From Gracilibacillus salitolerans (GTDB lineage: Bacteria; Bacillota; Bacilli; Bacillales; Amphibacillaceae): DNA of 64,000 bases. Made by a program: the position numbers and the translations under genes. The stretch spans positions 372,001 through 436,000 of the forward strand of contig NZ_CP045915.1 in the NCBI RefSeq assembly GCF_009650095.1. The letters run 5' to 3'. This document shows positions 8,283 to 16,177 of this stretch, in pieces; the stretch's first letter is position 1, and each line of letters opens with the position of its first letter. Below the pieces are notes generated by a model. The model saw only the letters and a program-made list of their open reading frames with translations. It searched no databases and was not told where the DNA came from.

Positions 8283-8378
8283 ATAGCAGGAGGATTACTG
8301 TTTACACTTCTTGCTTCATGGTTTCCGAGCAGAACAGCATCACATATACCAGTAAAAGAAGCAATAAACTATGAATAA
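8283..8378 (+). pseudogene. C-terminal remnant of an FtsX/MacB-type ABC permease
   Basis: Reading from 8283, the 31-codon stretch before the stop at 8376-8378 gives IAGGLLFTLLASWFPSRTAS followed by HIPVKEAINYE. This is the characteristic C-terminus of FtsX-domain ABC permeases, whose end usually reads PSRxASxxPVxExIxYE. An in-frame TAG lies at 8277 and nothing upstream continues the frame. The rest of the permease and its ATPase are gone. The remnant sits just before a PadR gene, the usual partner of such transporters. Confidence 0.75.
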
Positions 8379-8390
8379 GCGGGGATTGCC

Positions 8391-8888
8391 ATGTCAGTAA
8401 AACATTCTATGCTTGCATTATTATATGAAAAACCAAGACACGGCTATGAATTGAAAACAGGCTTCGAAACACTTGTTCAAGGAATGTGGCCGCTCAATGC
8501 TGGCCAAGTGTATACCACTCTTGATCGGTTAGAGCGTGATAATTTAGTCGAGTCACCAGGAAACGACCAAAAGGATCGTAAGCTCTACACGATAACAGAA
8601 GCTGGTAAAGAAGAGCTGTGGAATTGGTTAGAAAAGCCGGTCGGCCGCTCGTTGCTAAAAGATGAATTTTATTTTAAGTTTTTGTGTGCCAATCATGTAG
8701 CATATGATGAAAAACAAAACATGATCAAAAAACAAAAAGAAACGATGATAAAGGATGTTCTTCATTTAACCCATTTAAAAAAACAAATGAATCAAACAGG
8801 AAATGAAACGATGAAGCTGCTTATCGAAGGAGCATTACTTCATTTAGAAGCGGATATAAAATGGCTGGATATGATTACTGGGGAATAG
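8391..8888 (+). CDS. PadR-family transcriptional regulator
   Basis: A 165-residue PadR protein. It has an N-terminal winged helix (ALLYEKPRHGYELKTGFE, then GQVYTTLDRLERDNLVES and a wing RKLYTITEAGKEEL) and a C-terminal dimerising helical domain (residues about 95-165, AphA/PadR C-terminal type). It probably represses the membrane gene at 7598 through the palindrome at 7535-7555. Its original neighbour seems to have been an ABC transporter, of which only a permease tail survives upstream. The start follows GCGGGGA. Confidence 0.88.
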   Translation: MSVKHSMLALLYEKPRHGYELKTGFETLVQGMWPLNAGQVYTTLDRLERDNLVESPGNDQKDRKLYTITEAGKEELWNWLEKPVGRSLLKDEFYFKFLCANHVAYDEKQNMIKKQKETMIKDVLHLTHLKKQMNQTGNETMKLLIEGALLHLEADIKWLDMITGE

Positions 8889-8986
8889 AACTTCAGGAAA
8901 AAATTTTGCAAGAATTAAAGGGGCTAGGACAGAAGTACTTGTTTCATGGCAAAACACGAACATCAAAATTGATGCTCGGTGTTTTT

Positions 8987-9060
8987 GTTCCTTGGATAAG
9001 CGTTTCTGTTCCTTGGAAAAGTATCCTTCTTCCTTGGATAAAGGTATATATCCAAGGAAG
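8987..9060. repeat. 14-nt word array with period 21 ending in a palindrome
   Basis: GTTCCTTGGATAAG (8987), GTTCCTTGGAAAAG (9008) and CTTCCTTGGATAAA (9029) recur at exactly 21-nt intervals. The last copy pairs with an inverted TATCCAAGGAAG at 9049-9060 to give a perfect 12-bp hairpin with an 8-nt loop. A longer imperfect hairpin (AAAACAC ... GTGTTTT, about 8951-8985) precedes the array. The 322-bp gap from 8889 to 9210 between convergent genes holds nothing else recognisable. Confidence 0.75.
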
Positions 9061-9210
9061 GGCGGTAATCAATCCGTTTTTCTTAGGTTTTGCCCACCCT
9101 CTTTTGTAGATTACTTGTAAGGGAGACCAAATTAATGTTGACCAATCTGAAGGTAAAAAAAGATGGTTCTTTATGATGAAAGCTCAAATGATATAAGCAA
9201 CTCATTATAT

Positions 9211-10575
9211 TTATCTAACAAGATAATGCTTTTTTACAAATATATACACAGTAGTTATTACACAAGCAATGATAGCTAATATCAAAAAGACGTGGCTAAA
9301 ACGCAACTCCACTATTGACTGTATAAAAGGGTACACTTTAAAGCTAGTTATGAAATTAGCCTCTAGCAAAGTACCAATAAGACTGGTAGCAACAGCTCCG
9401 GCGATAAAATTAAACATTGTAAAAAAACCCATTCCAACACCAACGGATTCTTTAGGTAATGTAAGGGAGATGGTATTCGTCAATGCTACCCGAATAAACG
9501 TCGCCCCAATGTTCCCTAGTATTAATATAATCGCAATCCATATCGGGTTAGTAGAGACAAATAAGGAAAGAAGAAAATAACAAAGTCCTAAGAAAAAGAT
9601 AGATAAGTAAAATACAAAGCTATTACCATACTTATCTGCTAATGCACCTCCTTTTTTACCAAGAAGGGCAGCTATTACCGCAGAGGGGAATAGGACAATC
9701 CCTATAAAAACAGGAGATAAATGGTGCATTTTATCTAGTAGTAGAGGGGTTACAAAGGTTAAGGCAAATAACAATGAAGCGGTAAGAAACGTAATAACAA
9801 GTGTAAAAGAAAAGCTTTTGTTTTGGAACAAACTAGGTAAAACAAATGGTGTATGATAGGTATTGATACGAATAATAAATAGTACGAAGAGGACGAGGAA
9901 TATTATTGCAAATGTAATGTTAAAATTTGTAATGGTTAATACGAGAAAGGCAATGGTGACAGTTAATAATGTTGCTCCAATATAATCAATTGCTTTGGAA
10001 GCATTTTTATCTATTTTTACTGGCAAATATTTAGTCAAAAAAGGTAATGTTAATAAAGGGATAAAGGATAAGGCAAATAAAAGTCGCCAGTTTCCCACTT
10101 CTGCTACTACACCAGAAATAATAGGACCAAGTGCCGTCCCTAAAGCCATTCCAATCGCTAATGTTCCGATTGCTTTTCCTCTTTCTTCTTTTGGAAAAAA
10201 TCGTGCAGGCGCAATCATGGCTACAGTCGGAATGACAGCAGCACCAGCCGCTTGTAACATTCGGCTTACTATTACCATTTGGTAGTTAACAGCAAACAGT
10301 CCAATTAAAGAGCCTAAAGCGAGTATAATTAAACCAATTTGTAATAAGCGGTTTAAGGAATATATGTCTGCAAGCTTTCCATAAATCACTGTGCCAACAG
10401 CGTAAATCATCATATATGCAGAAACTACCCAACTAATATCAGCAGAAGATAAAGAAAACTCTTTCTGTATGAAGGGAAGTGCTACATTAAAAAGAAAGGC
10501 ATTCATTACCGAGAAGATTAGCACCACAACTAACACACGTAATAACGCTTGTTTATTTTTAATCATGATTTCCAT
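9211..10575 (-). CDS. MFS efflux transporter, Tet(L)/DHA2-like, 14 helices
   Basis: A drug:proton antiporter of about 454 residues. Order and spacing of motifs match the Tet(L)/Tet(K) branch: SWVVSAYMMIYAVGTVIYGKL in helix 2, then LQAAGAAVIPTVAMIAPARFFP with KEERGKA, and motif C as ALGTALGPIISGVVA. Start ATG 10575 is preferred over 10611 because AAGGAGGAG precedes it. It then overlaps the end of the MarR gene by 17 bp, so the two are translationally coupled. Whether it confers tetracycline resistance cannot be told; it is clearly diverged. Confidence 0.85.
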   Translation of the reverse strand: MEIMIKNKQALLRVLVVVLIFSVMNAFLFNVALPFIQKEFSLSSADISWVVSAYMMIYAVGTVIYGKLADIYSLNRLLQIGLIILALGSLIGLFAVNYQMVIVSRMLQAAGAAVIPTVAMIAPARFFPKEERGKAIGTLAIGMALGTALGPIISGVVAEVGNWRLLFALSFIPLLTLPFLTKYLPVKIDKNASKAIDYIGATLLTVTIAFLVLTITNFNITFAIIFLVLFVLFIIRINTYHTPFVLPSLFQNKSFSFTLVITFLTASLLFALTFVTPLLLDKMHHLSPVFIGIVLFPSAVIAALLGKKGGALADKYGNSFVFYLSIFFLGLCYFLLSLFVSTNPIWIAIILILGNIGATFIRVALTNTISLTLPKESVGVGMGFFTMFNFIAGAVATSLIGTLLEANFITSFKVYPFIQSIVELRFSHVFLILAIIACVITTVYIFVKKHYLVR

Positions 10576-11026
10576 TAGGATTCTCCTCCTTATCTTTAGA
10601 ATGAATGGCATTATCGGTCGCCTGTTGTAGTAACGATAACAGCGCAGATTTTTCTTCTTCTGACATCCCTGTAGTAAGAATGGAAGTCCATCCTGACAAA
10701 ATGTCTAATATCTCCTCTTTTATGGATCGAGCTTTATCGGTAATAAAGACTAAATTTTGTCTTCGGTCCCCGGTACTTTCCCTTCGGATAATAAATCCTT
10801 CCTTTTCCAACTTCTGAACGGAACGAGTAGCAGTAGCCTTGTCGACATACAACTTCTGTGAGAGTAGGTATTGTGTTACACCATCTTCTTGATACAGTAG
10901 CATCAGAAAATGCATTTGTGTCACGCTTATTCCATAAGGTTCTAATTTGCTGTTAATATACATTTCAGAAGAACGGTTTATCGTACTGATCAATTTCCCG
11001 ACGGATCGATGTCGATTATTCTGCAT
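10559..11026 (-). CDS. MarR-family transcriptional regulator
   Basis: A 155-residue MarR-type winged-helix protein. The HTH region is TQYLLSQKLYVDKATATRSV and the wing contains STGDRRQNLVFITDKA. It is the first gene of a two-gene operon with the Tet(L)-like transporter. Two perfect palindromes sharing GTTGC/GCAAC arms lie immediately upstream (11045-11058 and 11082-11099), so self-repression of the operon is very likely. The effector is unknown. Confidence 0.9.
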   Translation of the reverse strand: MQNNRHRSVGKLISTINRSSEMYINSKLEPYGISVTQMHFLMLLYQEDGVTQYLLSQKLYVDKATATRSVQKLEKEGFIIRRESTGDRRQNLVFITDKARSIKEEILDILSGWTSILTTGMSEEEKSALLSLLQQATDNAIHSKDKEENPNGNHD

Positions 11027-11044
11027 GTTAACTTCCTCCTTTTA

Positions 11045-11099
11045 GTTGCGTGTGCAACCTTTTCATTAGTATATATTAAAATAGTTGCGGTAGCAACTA
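11045..11099. promoter_or_regulatory. twin palindromic operators of the MarR-MFS operon
   Basis: Site 1 is GTTGC-GTGT-GCAAC (11045-11058). Site 2 is TAGTTGC-GGTA-GCAACTA (11082-11099). Both have 4-nt spacers and identical GTTGC arms, with centres about 39 bp apart, and they bracket the likely promoter of the minus-strand operon. Confidence 0.8.
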
Positions 11100-11100
11100 A

Positions 11101-11125
11101 TAAACATACATATTCTGTATGTTTA
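11101..11125. other. perfect inverted repeat TAAACATACA/TGTATGTTTA
   Basis: Ten-bp arms enclose a 5-nt loop. The arms contain ACATACA/TGTATGT, also found in the TetR-type site at 17672-17688 but with 3-nt spacing there. It could be an operator or a weak terminator. The remaining 11126-11270 stretch is AT-rich and shows nothing else. Confidence 0.45.
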
Positions 11126-11273
11126 TTAAATAAATCTAATGTATAAAGTATGATTAGAAGCATGAAGCAATGCTGTTTTTATGGATAGCATAGTATCATA
11201 TTTTCATTTTTAGCTAGATTTAAAATCATATTTCTGATTATTTATTGTATGGTTGTTATGCAACAGTTCGTAA

Positions 11274-11327
11274 TTGACTTTATTAGGAACTATATTATAA
11301 TGTTATCATAATGTAACGGATTACATT
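11274..11327 (+). promoter_or_regulatory. promoter and LacI-type operator of the LacI gene
   Basis: TTGACT (11274-11279), a 16-bp spacer and TATAAT (11296-11301) form a strong promoter. Just downstream lies the perfect palindrome AATGTAA-CGGA-TTACATT (11310-11327). The core TGTAACGGATTACA matches 11 of 14 positions with the operator before the transporter at 12483-12496, so the LacI protein probably controls itself and the transporter. Confidence 0.75.
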
Positions 11328-11420
11328 TTGATAGAATAGCTAGACTTAGACATGTTGAAAGTTTCATTTTTTATATACATGATTTGACAAAATTAATGAT
11401 GTGAGAAGGGGGGGTTAACC

Positions 11421-12404
11421 ATGCCAACTATTCAAGATGTGGCAAAAAAAGCGGGCGTTTCAGTTGCAACGGTCTCAAGAGTTTTGAACAATCCATCTAC
11501 AGTTAAAAAAATAACGAAACAAAAAGTTCAAAAAGCAATGGAAGAATTAGACTACTCACCAAGTATTTTAGGTAGGAATTTGCGAAATTCTGAAAGTAGA
11601 ATGCTTCTCGTGTTGATACCGAAAATATCAAATCCTTTCTATTTGCGAATCGTTGAAGGGATTGAAGAGAATGCACTAGAGCACGGGTACAATATATTAG
11701 TCTGTCAAACTCATTCTAAAACGGAAAGGGAAAGTGTCTATTTTGATCTGTTAAGAAATCGGTTAGCAGATGGCGCTATAACAATGGATCCTACGATCGA
11801 TAAGGAAAAGTTAATTCATCTGGCTAAGCAATTTCCGATTGTACAATGTAGTGAGTATGATAAAGATAAAAGTTTATCTTATATTACGATTGATAGTGAA
11901 TTGGCAGCATATCAAATGACAAAATTCCTCTTAAAACAAGGACATCGGCGAATTGCCATGGTCAATAGTGATGAAAAATTTCTTTATGCTCGTGAACGAA
12001 AGAATGGTTACCTCAGAGCATTAAAAGAATTTGATGCAGCATTTGAAGAGAATTGGATTTATAGAGCTGCAAATGTAACATTTGAAGAAGGTCAACAGGC
12101 CATGAGATCCCTTTTAAATAGAGAAGAAGGGTTTACAGCGGTTTTTGCGGTGTCAGATATGTTAGCCATTGGTGCGTTAAAAGAATTAAATATCCAAGGT
12201 ATTAGTGTTCCTGATGAAATGGCTATCTCTGGGTTCGATAAAATCGACTTTACTAATATGACATTCCCTAGATTGACAACGGTTGCACAACCGATGTATA
12301 AAATGGGGAGTATAGCAGTAGAAATGTTAATTAAAAAAATTCGTGGCGAGAAAATAGAAGATGTCATATTAGACCATGAATTAATAATAAGGGAATCTAC
12401 TTAA
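11421..12404 (+). CDS. LacI-family transcriptional regulator of the adjacent sugar importer
   Basis: A 327-residue LacI/GalR repressor. The N-terminal HTH and hinge helix (TIQDVAKKAGVSVATVSRVL, residues 3-22; hinge to about 60) are followed by a two-lobed periplasmic-binding-protein domain with the typical SDMLAIGALKEL and DEMAISGFDKIDF motifs. It is transcribed toward a substrate-binding protein and two permeases 136 bp downstream. Matching palindromes at 11310 and 12483 support autoregulation and control of the transporter. The inducer is probably the imported oligosaccharide or its product. Confidence 0.92.
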   Translation: MPTIQDVAKKAGVSVATVSRVLNNPSTVKKITKQKVQKAMEELDYSPSILGRNLRNSESRMLLVLIPKISNPFYLRIVEGIEENALEHGYNILVCQTHSKTERESVYFDLLRNRLADGAITMDPTIDKEKLIHLAKQFPIVQCSEYDKDKSLSYITIDSELAAYQMTKFLLKQGHRRIAMVNSDEKFLYARERKNGYLRALKEFDAAFEENWIYRAANVTFEEGQQAMRSLLNREEGFTAVFAVSDMLAIGALKELNIQGISVPDEMAISGFDKIDFTNMTFPRLTTVAQPMYKMGSIAVEMLIKKIRGEKIEDVILDHELIIREST

Positions 12405-12447
12405 AATGGCAGGTCGGATTAAATGAATATGATTTATCAAAAAATCA

Positions 12448-12496
12448 TTGACTTGTATATACAGTTTGATATAAAATCAAAATGTAATCGATTTCA
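12448..12496 (+). promoter_or_regulatory. promoter and LacI-type operator of the sugar ABC operon
   Basis: TTGACT (12448-12453) and TATAAA (12470-12475) with a 16-bp spacer are followed by the operator TGTAATCGATTTCA (12483-12496). A partner TGAAATCGA makes a longer inverted repeat with TCGATTTCA across 10 bp. The site also resembles a CcpA cre box, as LacI-family sites often do, so dual control is possible. Confidence 0.7.
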
Positions 12497-12540
12497 AACA
12501 ATGTAATGAAATCGAAAATTCTGCAATAGGGGGTTCTGTT

Positions 12541-13875
12541 ATGGAACAGACGAAAAGACTTTTATTAGTATGTCTTATGTTAGTGTTGGCTATTTTTGTT
12601 ACAGCATGTAATGGTGATAGTGAATCAGAAGAAGATAATGCAGAAGGTACGTCTGATGAAGAGACAAACAATGAGGAAAATGAAAGCGCTTCAGATGGAG
12701 AAGAAGTTACCATCGTATATGCACGTGGTGTAGATACTACAGGAGCTATTGATCTAGTAATCGAAGCTTTTGAAGAGGAACATCCCCATATCAACGTAGA
12801 GCTCAGAGAAATGCCAGCAGATACAGGTCAATCACATGATCAATACGTAACTATGTTTAGTTCACAAAGTTCTGAGGTGGATGTGTTTGATGCAGATGTT
12901 ATTTGGCCAGCTGAATTTGCTCAAGCAAACTATGCATTAGAATTAGATAGATTTATCGAAAGAGATGGCATTGATATGGATGCCTATTTTCCTGGAACTG
13001 TTCAAGCTGCCAATTTTAATGGTAAGCAATGGGCAATGCCGAAATTTACAGATGCGGGTATGCTTTACTACCGCTCTGATATTGTAGAAGAAGCACCAGA
13101 AACGTGGGATGAATTAATTGAGCAAGCGAGCGAACTGCAAGGAGAAGAAGGAACGGAGTTTGGTTACTTAATGCAAGCTGCACAATATGAAGGTTTAATA
13201 TGTAACTATATTGAATTTATAGCATCTTATGGCGGGCAAGTTATAGATGAAAACAATAATGTAGTTGTAAATAGTCCTGAGACGGTGAAAGGGTTAGAAA
13301 AATTAATGGAAGTTGTCAATTCAGATTTTGTTCCTGATAACATTCTAAACTTTATGGAAACAGAAACAGAGAACGCTTGGATTGCTGGTGATTCCGTATT
13401 TGCACGTAACTGGCCATATCTACAAGCATCTTCTAATGATGAAGATCGTTCATCTATAGTAGGTGATGTAGATATTGCTCCACTTCCAGCAGGTGATGAA
13501 GGTAATGCAGCGACTTTAGGTGGCTGGATGGGTATGATTAATCGTTTTTCAGAACAACCGGAAGAAGCATGGGAATTCTTGAAATTTATGACAAGTGAAG
13601 AGGGACAGAAGATTATAGCTGTTCACGGAGGACGCGCACCTACTTTGGAAGCGCTTTATGATGATCCGGAAGTACAAGAAGCAGGACCTTTATTTGCCAA
13701 TCCAGAATTTGTGAATGTATTACAATCTGCGGTACCACGTCCTGTATCACCAATTTATCCGGAGATTTCAGATATAATGCAAATTGAAGTATCAAAAGTA
13801 TTAACTGGTGATCAATCAGCAGAAGAAGCGGCAGAAAATATGCAATCAAAAATTGAAGCAGCGATGGAAGACTAA
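12541..13875 (+). CDS. ABC sugar-binding lipoprotein (maltose/trehalose-type)
   Basis: An extracellular solute-binding protein of family 1, 444 residues. A signal peptide ends in the lipobox FVTAC with the lipid-modified Cys23. It is followed by a very acidic linker (residues about 24-55, Glu/Ser/Asp-rich), common in halophile lipoproteins. The mature part has the family-1 features WAMPKFTDAGMLYYRSDIV and GWMGMINRFSEQPEEAWEFL, closest in style to trehalose/maltose-type binding proteins. A terminator hairpin separates it from the permeases, which would give higher expression of the binding protein. The exact sugar is not decidable. Confidence 0.9.
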   Translation: MEQTKRLLLVCLMLVLAIFVTACNGDSESEEDNAEGTSDEETNNEENESASDGEEVTIVYARGVDTTGAIDLVIEAFEEEHPHINVELREMPADTGQSHDQYVTMFSSQSSEVDVFDADVIWPAEFAQANYALELDRFIERDGIDMDAYFPGTVQAANFNGKQWAMPKFTDAGMLYYRSDIVEEAPETWDELIEQASELQGEEGTEFGYLMQAAQYEGLICNYIEFIASYGGQVIDENNNVVVNSPETVKGLEKLMEVVNSDFVPDNILNFMETETENAWIAGDSVFARNWPYLQASSNDEDRSSIVGDVDIAPLPAGDEGNAATLGGWMGMINRFSEQPEEAWEFLKFMTSEEGQKIIAVHGGRAPTLEALYDDPEVQEAGPLFANPEFVNVLQSAVPRPVSPIYPEISDIMQIEVSKVLTGDQSAEEAAENMQSKIEAAMED

Positions 13876-13897
13876 TTTCGTATCAATTGGCACTTGA

Positions 13898-13941
13898 AAA
13901 AAGCAAGATGGGCACGCTTCATCTCATCTTGCTTTTTCTTT
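13898..13941 (+). terminator. intra-operon terminator after the binding-protein gene
   Basis: AAAAAGCAAGATG (13898-13910) pairs perfectly with CATCTTGCTTTTT (13925-13937), and the arm itself supplies the T-run. It lies between the binding-protein gene and the first permease of the same operon, so partial read-through probably sets unequal expression. Confidence 0.85.
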
Positions 13942-13992
13942 CAATTATATCCTCGGGCGAGGTGTATTTAATAGAAAGGGAGGGAAGGTAAA

Positions 13993-15306
13993 GTGAATAA
14001 ATTTCAACTTAACGATAAGCAACTAGGTTATGCGATGATTTTACCATCATTACTACTTGTTATCGTTGTCACTTTATGGCCGGTTGCACAGTCCTTTTAC
14101 AACAGTTTATTTGACTATCGTTTGAATGATCCAACCAGATCACAAAAAATGGTAAACGCTAATATTGATTTAGAACGATATGTTGACAATTACTTTTATA
14201 TTAATGGTCAGCTTAGTGAATTGGAAGGGAGCGCTGAAGGAGAGCAGTTAGAATCTGTTCAGAGTGCAAGAGAAACAATCGAAGGTTATCATGAGGAATT
14301 AACTAGTGATCCGGAAATTAATGCGAAAATGGAACAAATAGATGAAATGCTAATGAACTTTGAGCCCATATCAGATTCTGAACTCAAATATACCGAGGTA
14401 GGTAAAGATTTTGCCTCAGATTATCGTAGTGCTTTAGAGGATATATCTGCAGAGTTTCAGACTATGGCGGAATCGATTGACAATGAACAGCTAGCTCAAA
14501 GCTTTGAACAAACTGGTTCATTGCTTTCGGGGACAAGTGAAAATATTTTAGAATCAAATTTTATTGGGTTCGCAAATTATGTGAAATATTTCAAAGACCA
14601 ACGTATGTGGCAATCATTATGGAATACGTTTTACTTTACCGTTGTCTCTGTTGGGTTTGAACTTGTCTTAGGTTTAGGAATTGCCTTACTGATTAACCGT
14701 GCCTTTAAAGGGCGTGGGATCGTACGTGCTTCTGTATTAATTCCATGGGCAATACCTACAGCGGTTGCTGCTATGATGTGGGGATTCTTATATGATGGTC
14801 AAACAGGTATTGTGGCCCATTATTTTGAGAAATTAAATATTATACCAAGTGCATCATGGCTATTATCAACTTCTGACGGTGGAATGTTTTCGATCATATT
14901 TGCTGACGTTTGGAAAACAACCCCGTATATGGCGTTATTATTGTTGGCTGGTTTGCAAACCATTCCGAATTCGTTGTATGAAGCTAGTAATGTCGATGGT
15001 GCAAGTAGATGGCAACAATTCATTAAGATTACATTACCATTATTAAAATCTGCTATTCTAGTTGCGTTATTATTTAGGACATTAGATGCGTTTCGTGTAT
15101 TCGACTTAATTTATGTATTAACTGGCGGTGGACCGGCGAATGCTACAGAGTCGATCTCAGTTTATGCATACATTACTTTGTTCTCACAACAGAATTTTGG
15201 TGCGGGGTCCGTGCTGTCCGTTATCGTATTCTTATGTGTGGCATTAATTAGTTTCATCTATGTAAGGTTAATTGGTTCCGAATTATTCGCAGGACGTACG
15301 AAATAG
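13993..15306 (+). CDS. ABC sugar permease, MalF-type with extracytoplasmic insert
   Basis: A 437-residue inner component of a carbohydrate importer. After the first helix (residues about 15-37) comes a hydrophilic, helix-rich segment of roughly 130 residues (about 48-180, predicted outside the membrane) before the canonical five-helix core. The ATPase-contacting EAA loop is EASNVDGASRWQQFIKITLP. MalF of enteric bacteria also has an extracytoplasmic insert, but this one looks coiled-coil-like. It starts with GTG 13993 behind GGGAGGGAAGG. No ATPase gene is nearby, so a shared MsmX-like ATPase is expected. Confidence 0.9.
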   Translation: MNKFQLNDKQLGYAMILPSLLLVIVVTLWPVAQSFYNSLFDYRLNDPTRSQKMVNANIDLERYVDNYFYINGQLSELEGSAEGEQLESVQSARETIEGYHEELTSDPEINAKMEQIDEMLMNFEPISDSELKYTEVGKDFASDYRSALEDISAEFQTMAESIDNEQLAQSFEQTGSLLSGTSENILESNFIGFANYVKYFKDQRMWQSLWNTFYFTVVSVGFELVLGLGIALLINRAFKGRGIVRASVLIPWAIPTAVAAMMWGFLYDGQTGIVAHYFEKLNIIPSASWLLSTSDGGMFSIIFADVWKTTPYMALLLLAGLQTIPNSLYEASNVDGASRWQQFIKITLPLLKSAILVALLFRTLDAFRVFDLIYVLTGGGPANATESISVYAYITLFSQQNFGAGSVLSVIVFLCVALISFIYVRLIGSELFAGRTK

Positions 15307-15320
15307 AAAGGGGTGCTGAG

Positions 15321-16142
15321 ATGAAAAAACGAGCCGGTATTGGTTTTTATATCTTTTTGGTTATATTCGTTTTTTTAGTGATGTTTCCATTTATATGGGT
15401 TTTCTTGACTTCGATAAAACCAGTTGGTGAAATCTTTACTTCATTTAGTTGGTTTACGAAGAATCCGACACTATCTTCCTATGAAGCTGCATTGACGAAT
15501 CGACCATTGTTACGCTATATGTTAAACAGTTTTGTTGTTTCCAGTTTAACAACTGTCCTAGCAGTTGGTTGTGCGGCGTTTGCAGCCTATGCTGTCACAA
15601 GGTTGCCTATCAAAGGGAAAGGATTGTTTTTAGGAGTTGTACTTGCGGCGTCGATGTTCCCGCAAATTGCGATTATATCACCAATTTTTAACTTAGTTAC
15701 GTCATTAGGGTTGCGCAATAGCTATATCGGTTTAGTAATACCTTATATTACGATCAGTTTGCCGTTATCGATCTGGGTGCTTTCTACCTTTTTTCATAAG
15801 ATTCCGTTTGAATTAGAGGAGTCAGCAAAATTAGATGGAGCTAGTCCATTTCAAACGTTTCGTAAAATAATCTTCCCTCTGGCAACACCAGGTATTTTTA
15901 CGACGGCCATCTTAGTTTTTATCGCTGCGTGGAATGAGTATTTATTTGCATTAACTATTAATAGTGATGATATTTGGAGAACTGTACCAGTAGGGATCTC
16001 CATGTATCAAAGTGAATTTTCTATTCCGTGGGGAGATATTTCTGCGGCCACTGTTATTGTAACAATACCGATCGTTATTTTGGTATTGTTATTCCAAAAG
16101 CGAATTGTTTCTGGTTTAACTTCCGGTTCAGTAAAGGAGTAA
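15321..16142 (+). CDS. ABC sugar permease, MalG-type
   Basis: The second permease subunit, 273 residues with six helices. Its EAA loop is EESAKLDGASPFQTFRKIIF followed by PLATPG, as in MalG/LacG/AraQ proteins. ATG 15321 lies 14 bp after the MalF-type gene behind GAAAGGGG. With 12541 and 13993 it makes a complete importer apart from the ATPase. The operon ends at the hairpin 16145-16175. Confidence 0.92.
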   Translation: MKKRAGIGFYIFLVIFVFLVMFPFIWVFLTSIKPVGEIFTSFSWFTKNPTLSSYEAALTNRPLLRYMLNSFVVSSLTTVLAVGCAAFAAYAVTRLPIKGKGLFLGVVLAASMFPQIAIISPIFNLVTSLGLRNSYIGLVIPYITISLPLSIWVLSTFFHKIPFELEESAKLDGASPFQTFRKIIFPLATPGIFTTAILVFIAAWNEYLFALTINSDDIWRTVPVGISMYQSEFSIPWGDISAATVIVTIPIVILVLLFQKRIVSGLTSGSVKE

Positions 16143-16144
16143 AA

Positions 16145-16175
16145 GATAAGGGAGGCCAGCTACCTCTCTTATCTA
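16145..16175. terminator. bidirectional terminator between permease and amidase genes
   Basis: AGATAAGGGAGG (16145-16156) pairs with CCTCTCTTATCT (16164-16175) through 12 base pairs including one G-T, with a 7-nt loop. It sits exactly between two convergent stop codons (16142 and 16178) with short A/T runs on both sides. Confidence 0.75.
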
Positions 16176-16177
16176 AT

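Noticed and set aside
8861..9109. 82-residue plus-strand frame after PadR
   Set aside because: It only runs through the period-21 repeat array, has no own binding site and overlaps the PadR end.
12483..12496. Pure CcpA cre site before the sugar ABC operon
   Set aside because: It resembles cre, but a closely matching palindrome before the local LacI gene makes the LacI protein the better candidate; dual use is left open.
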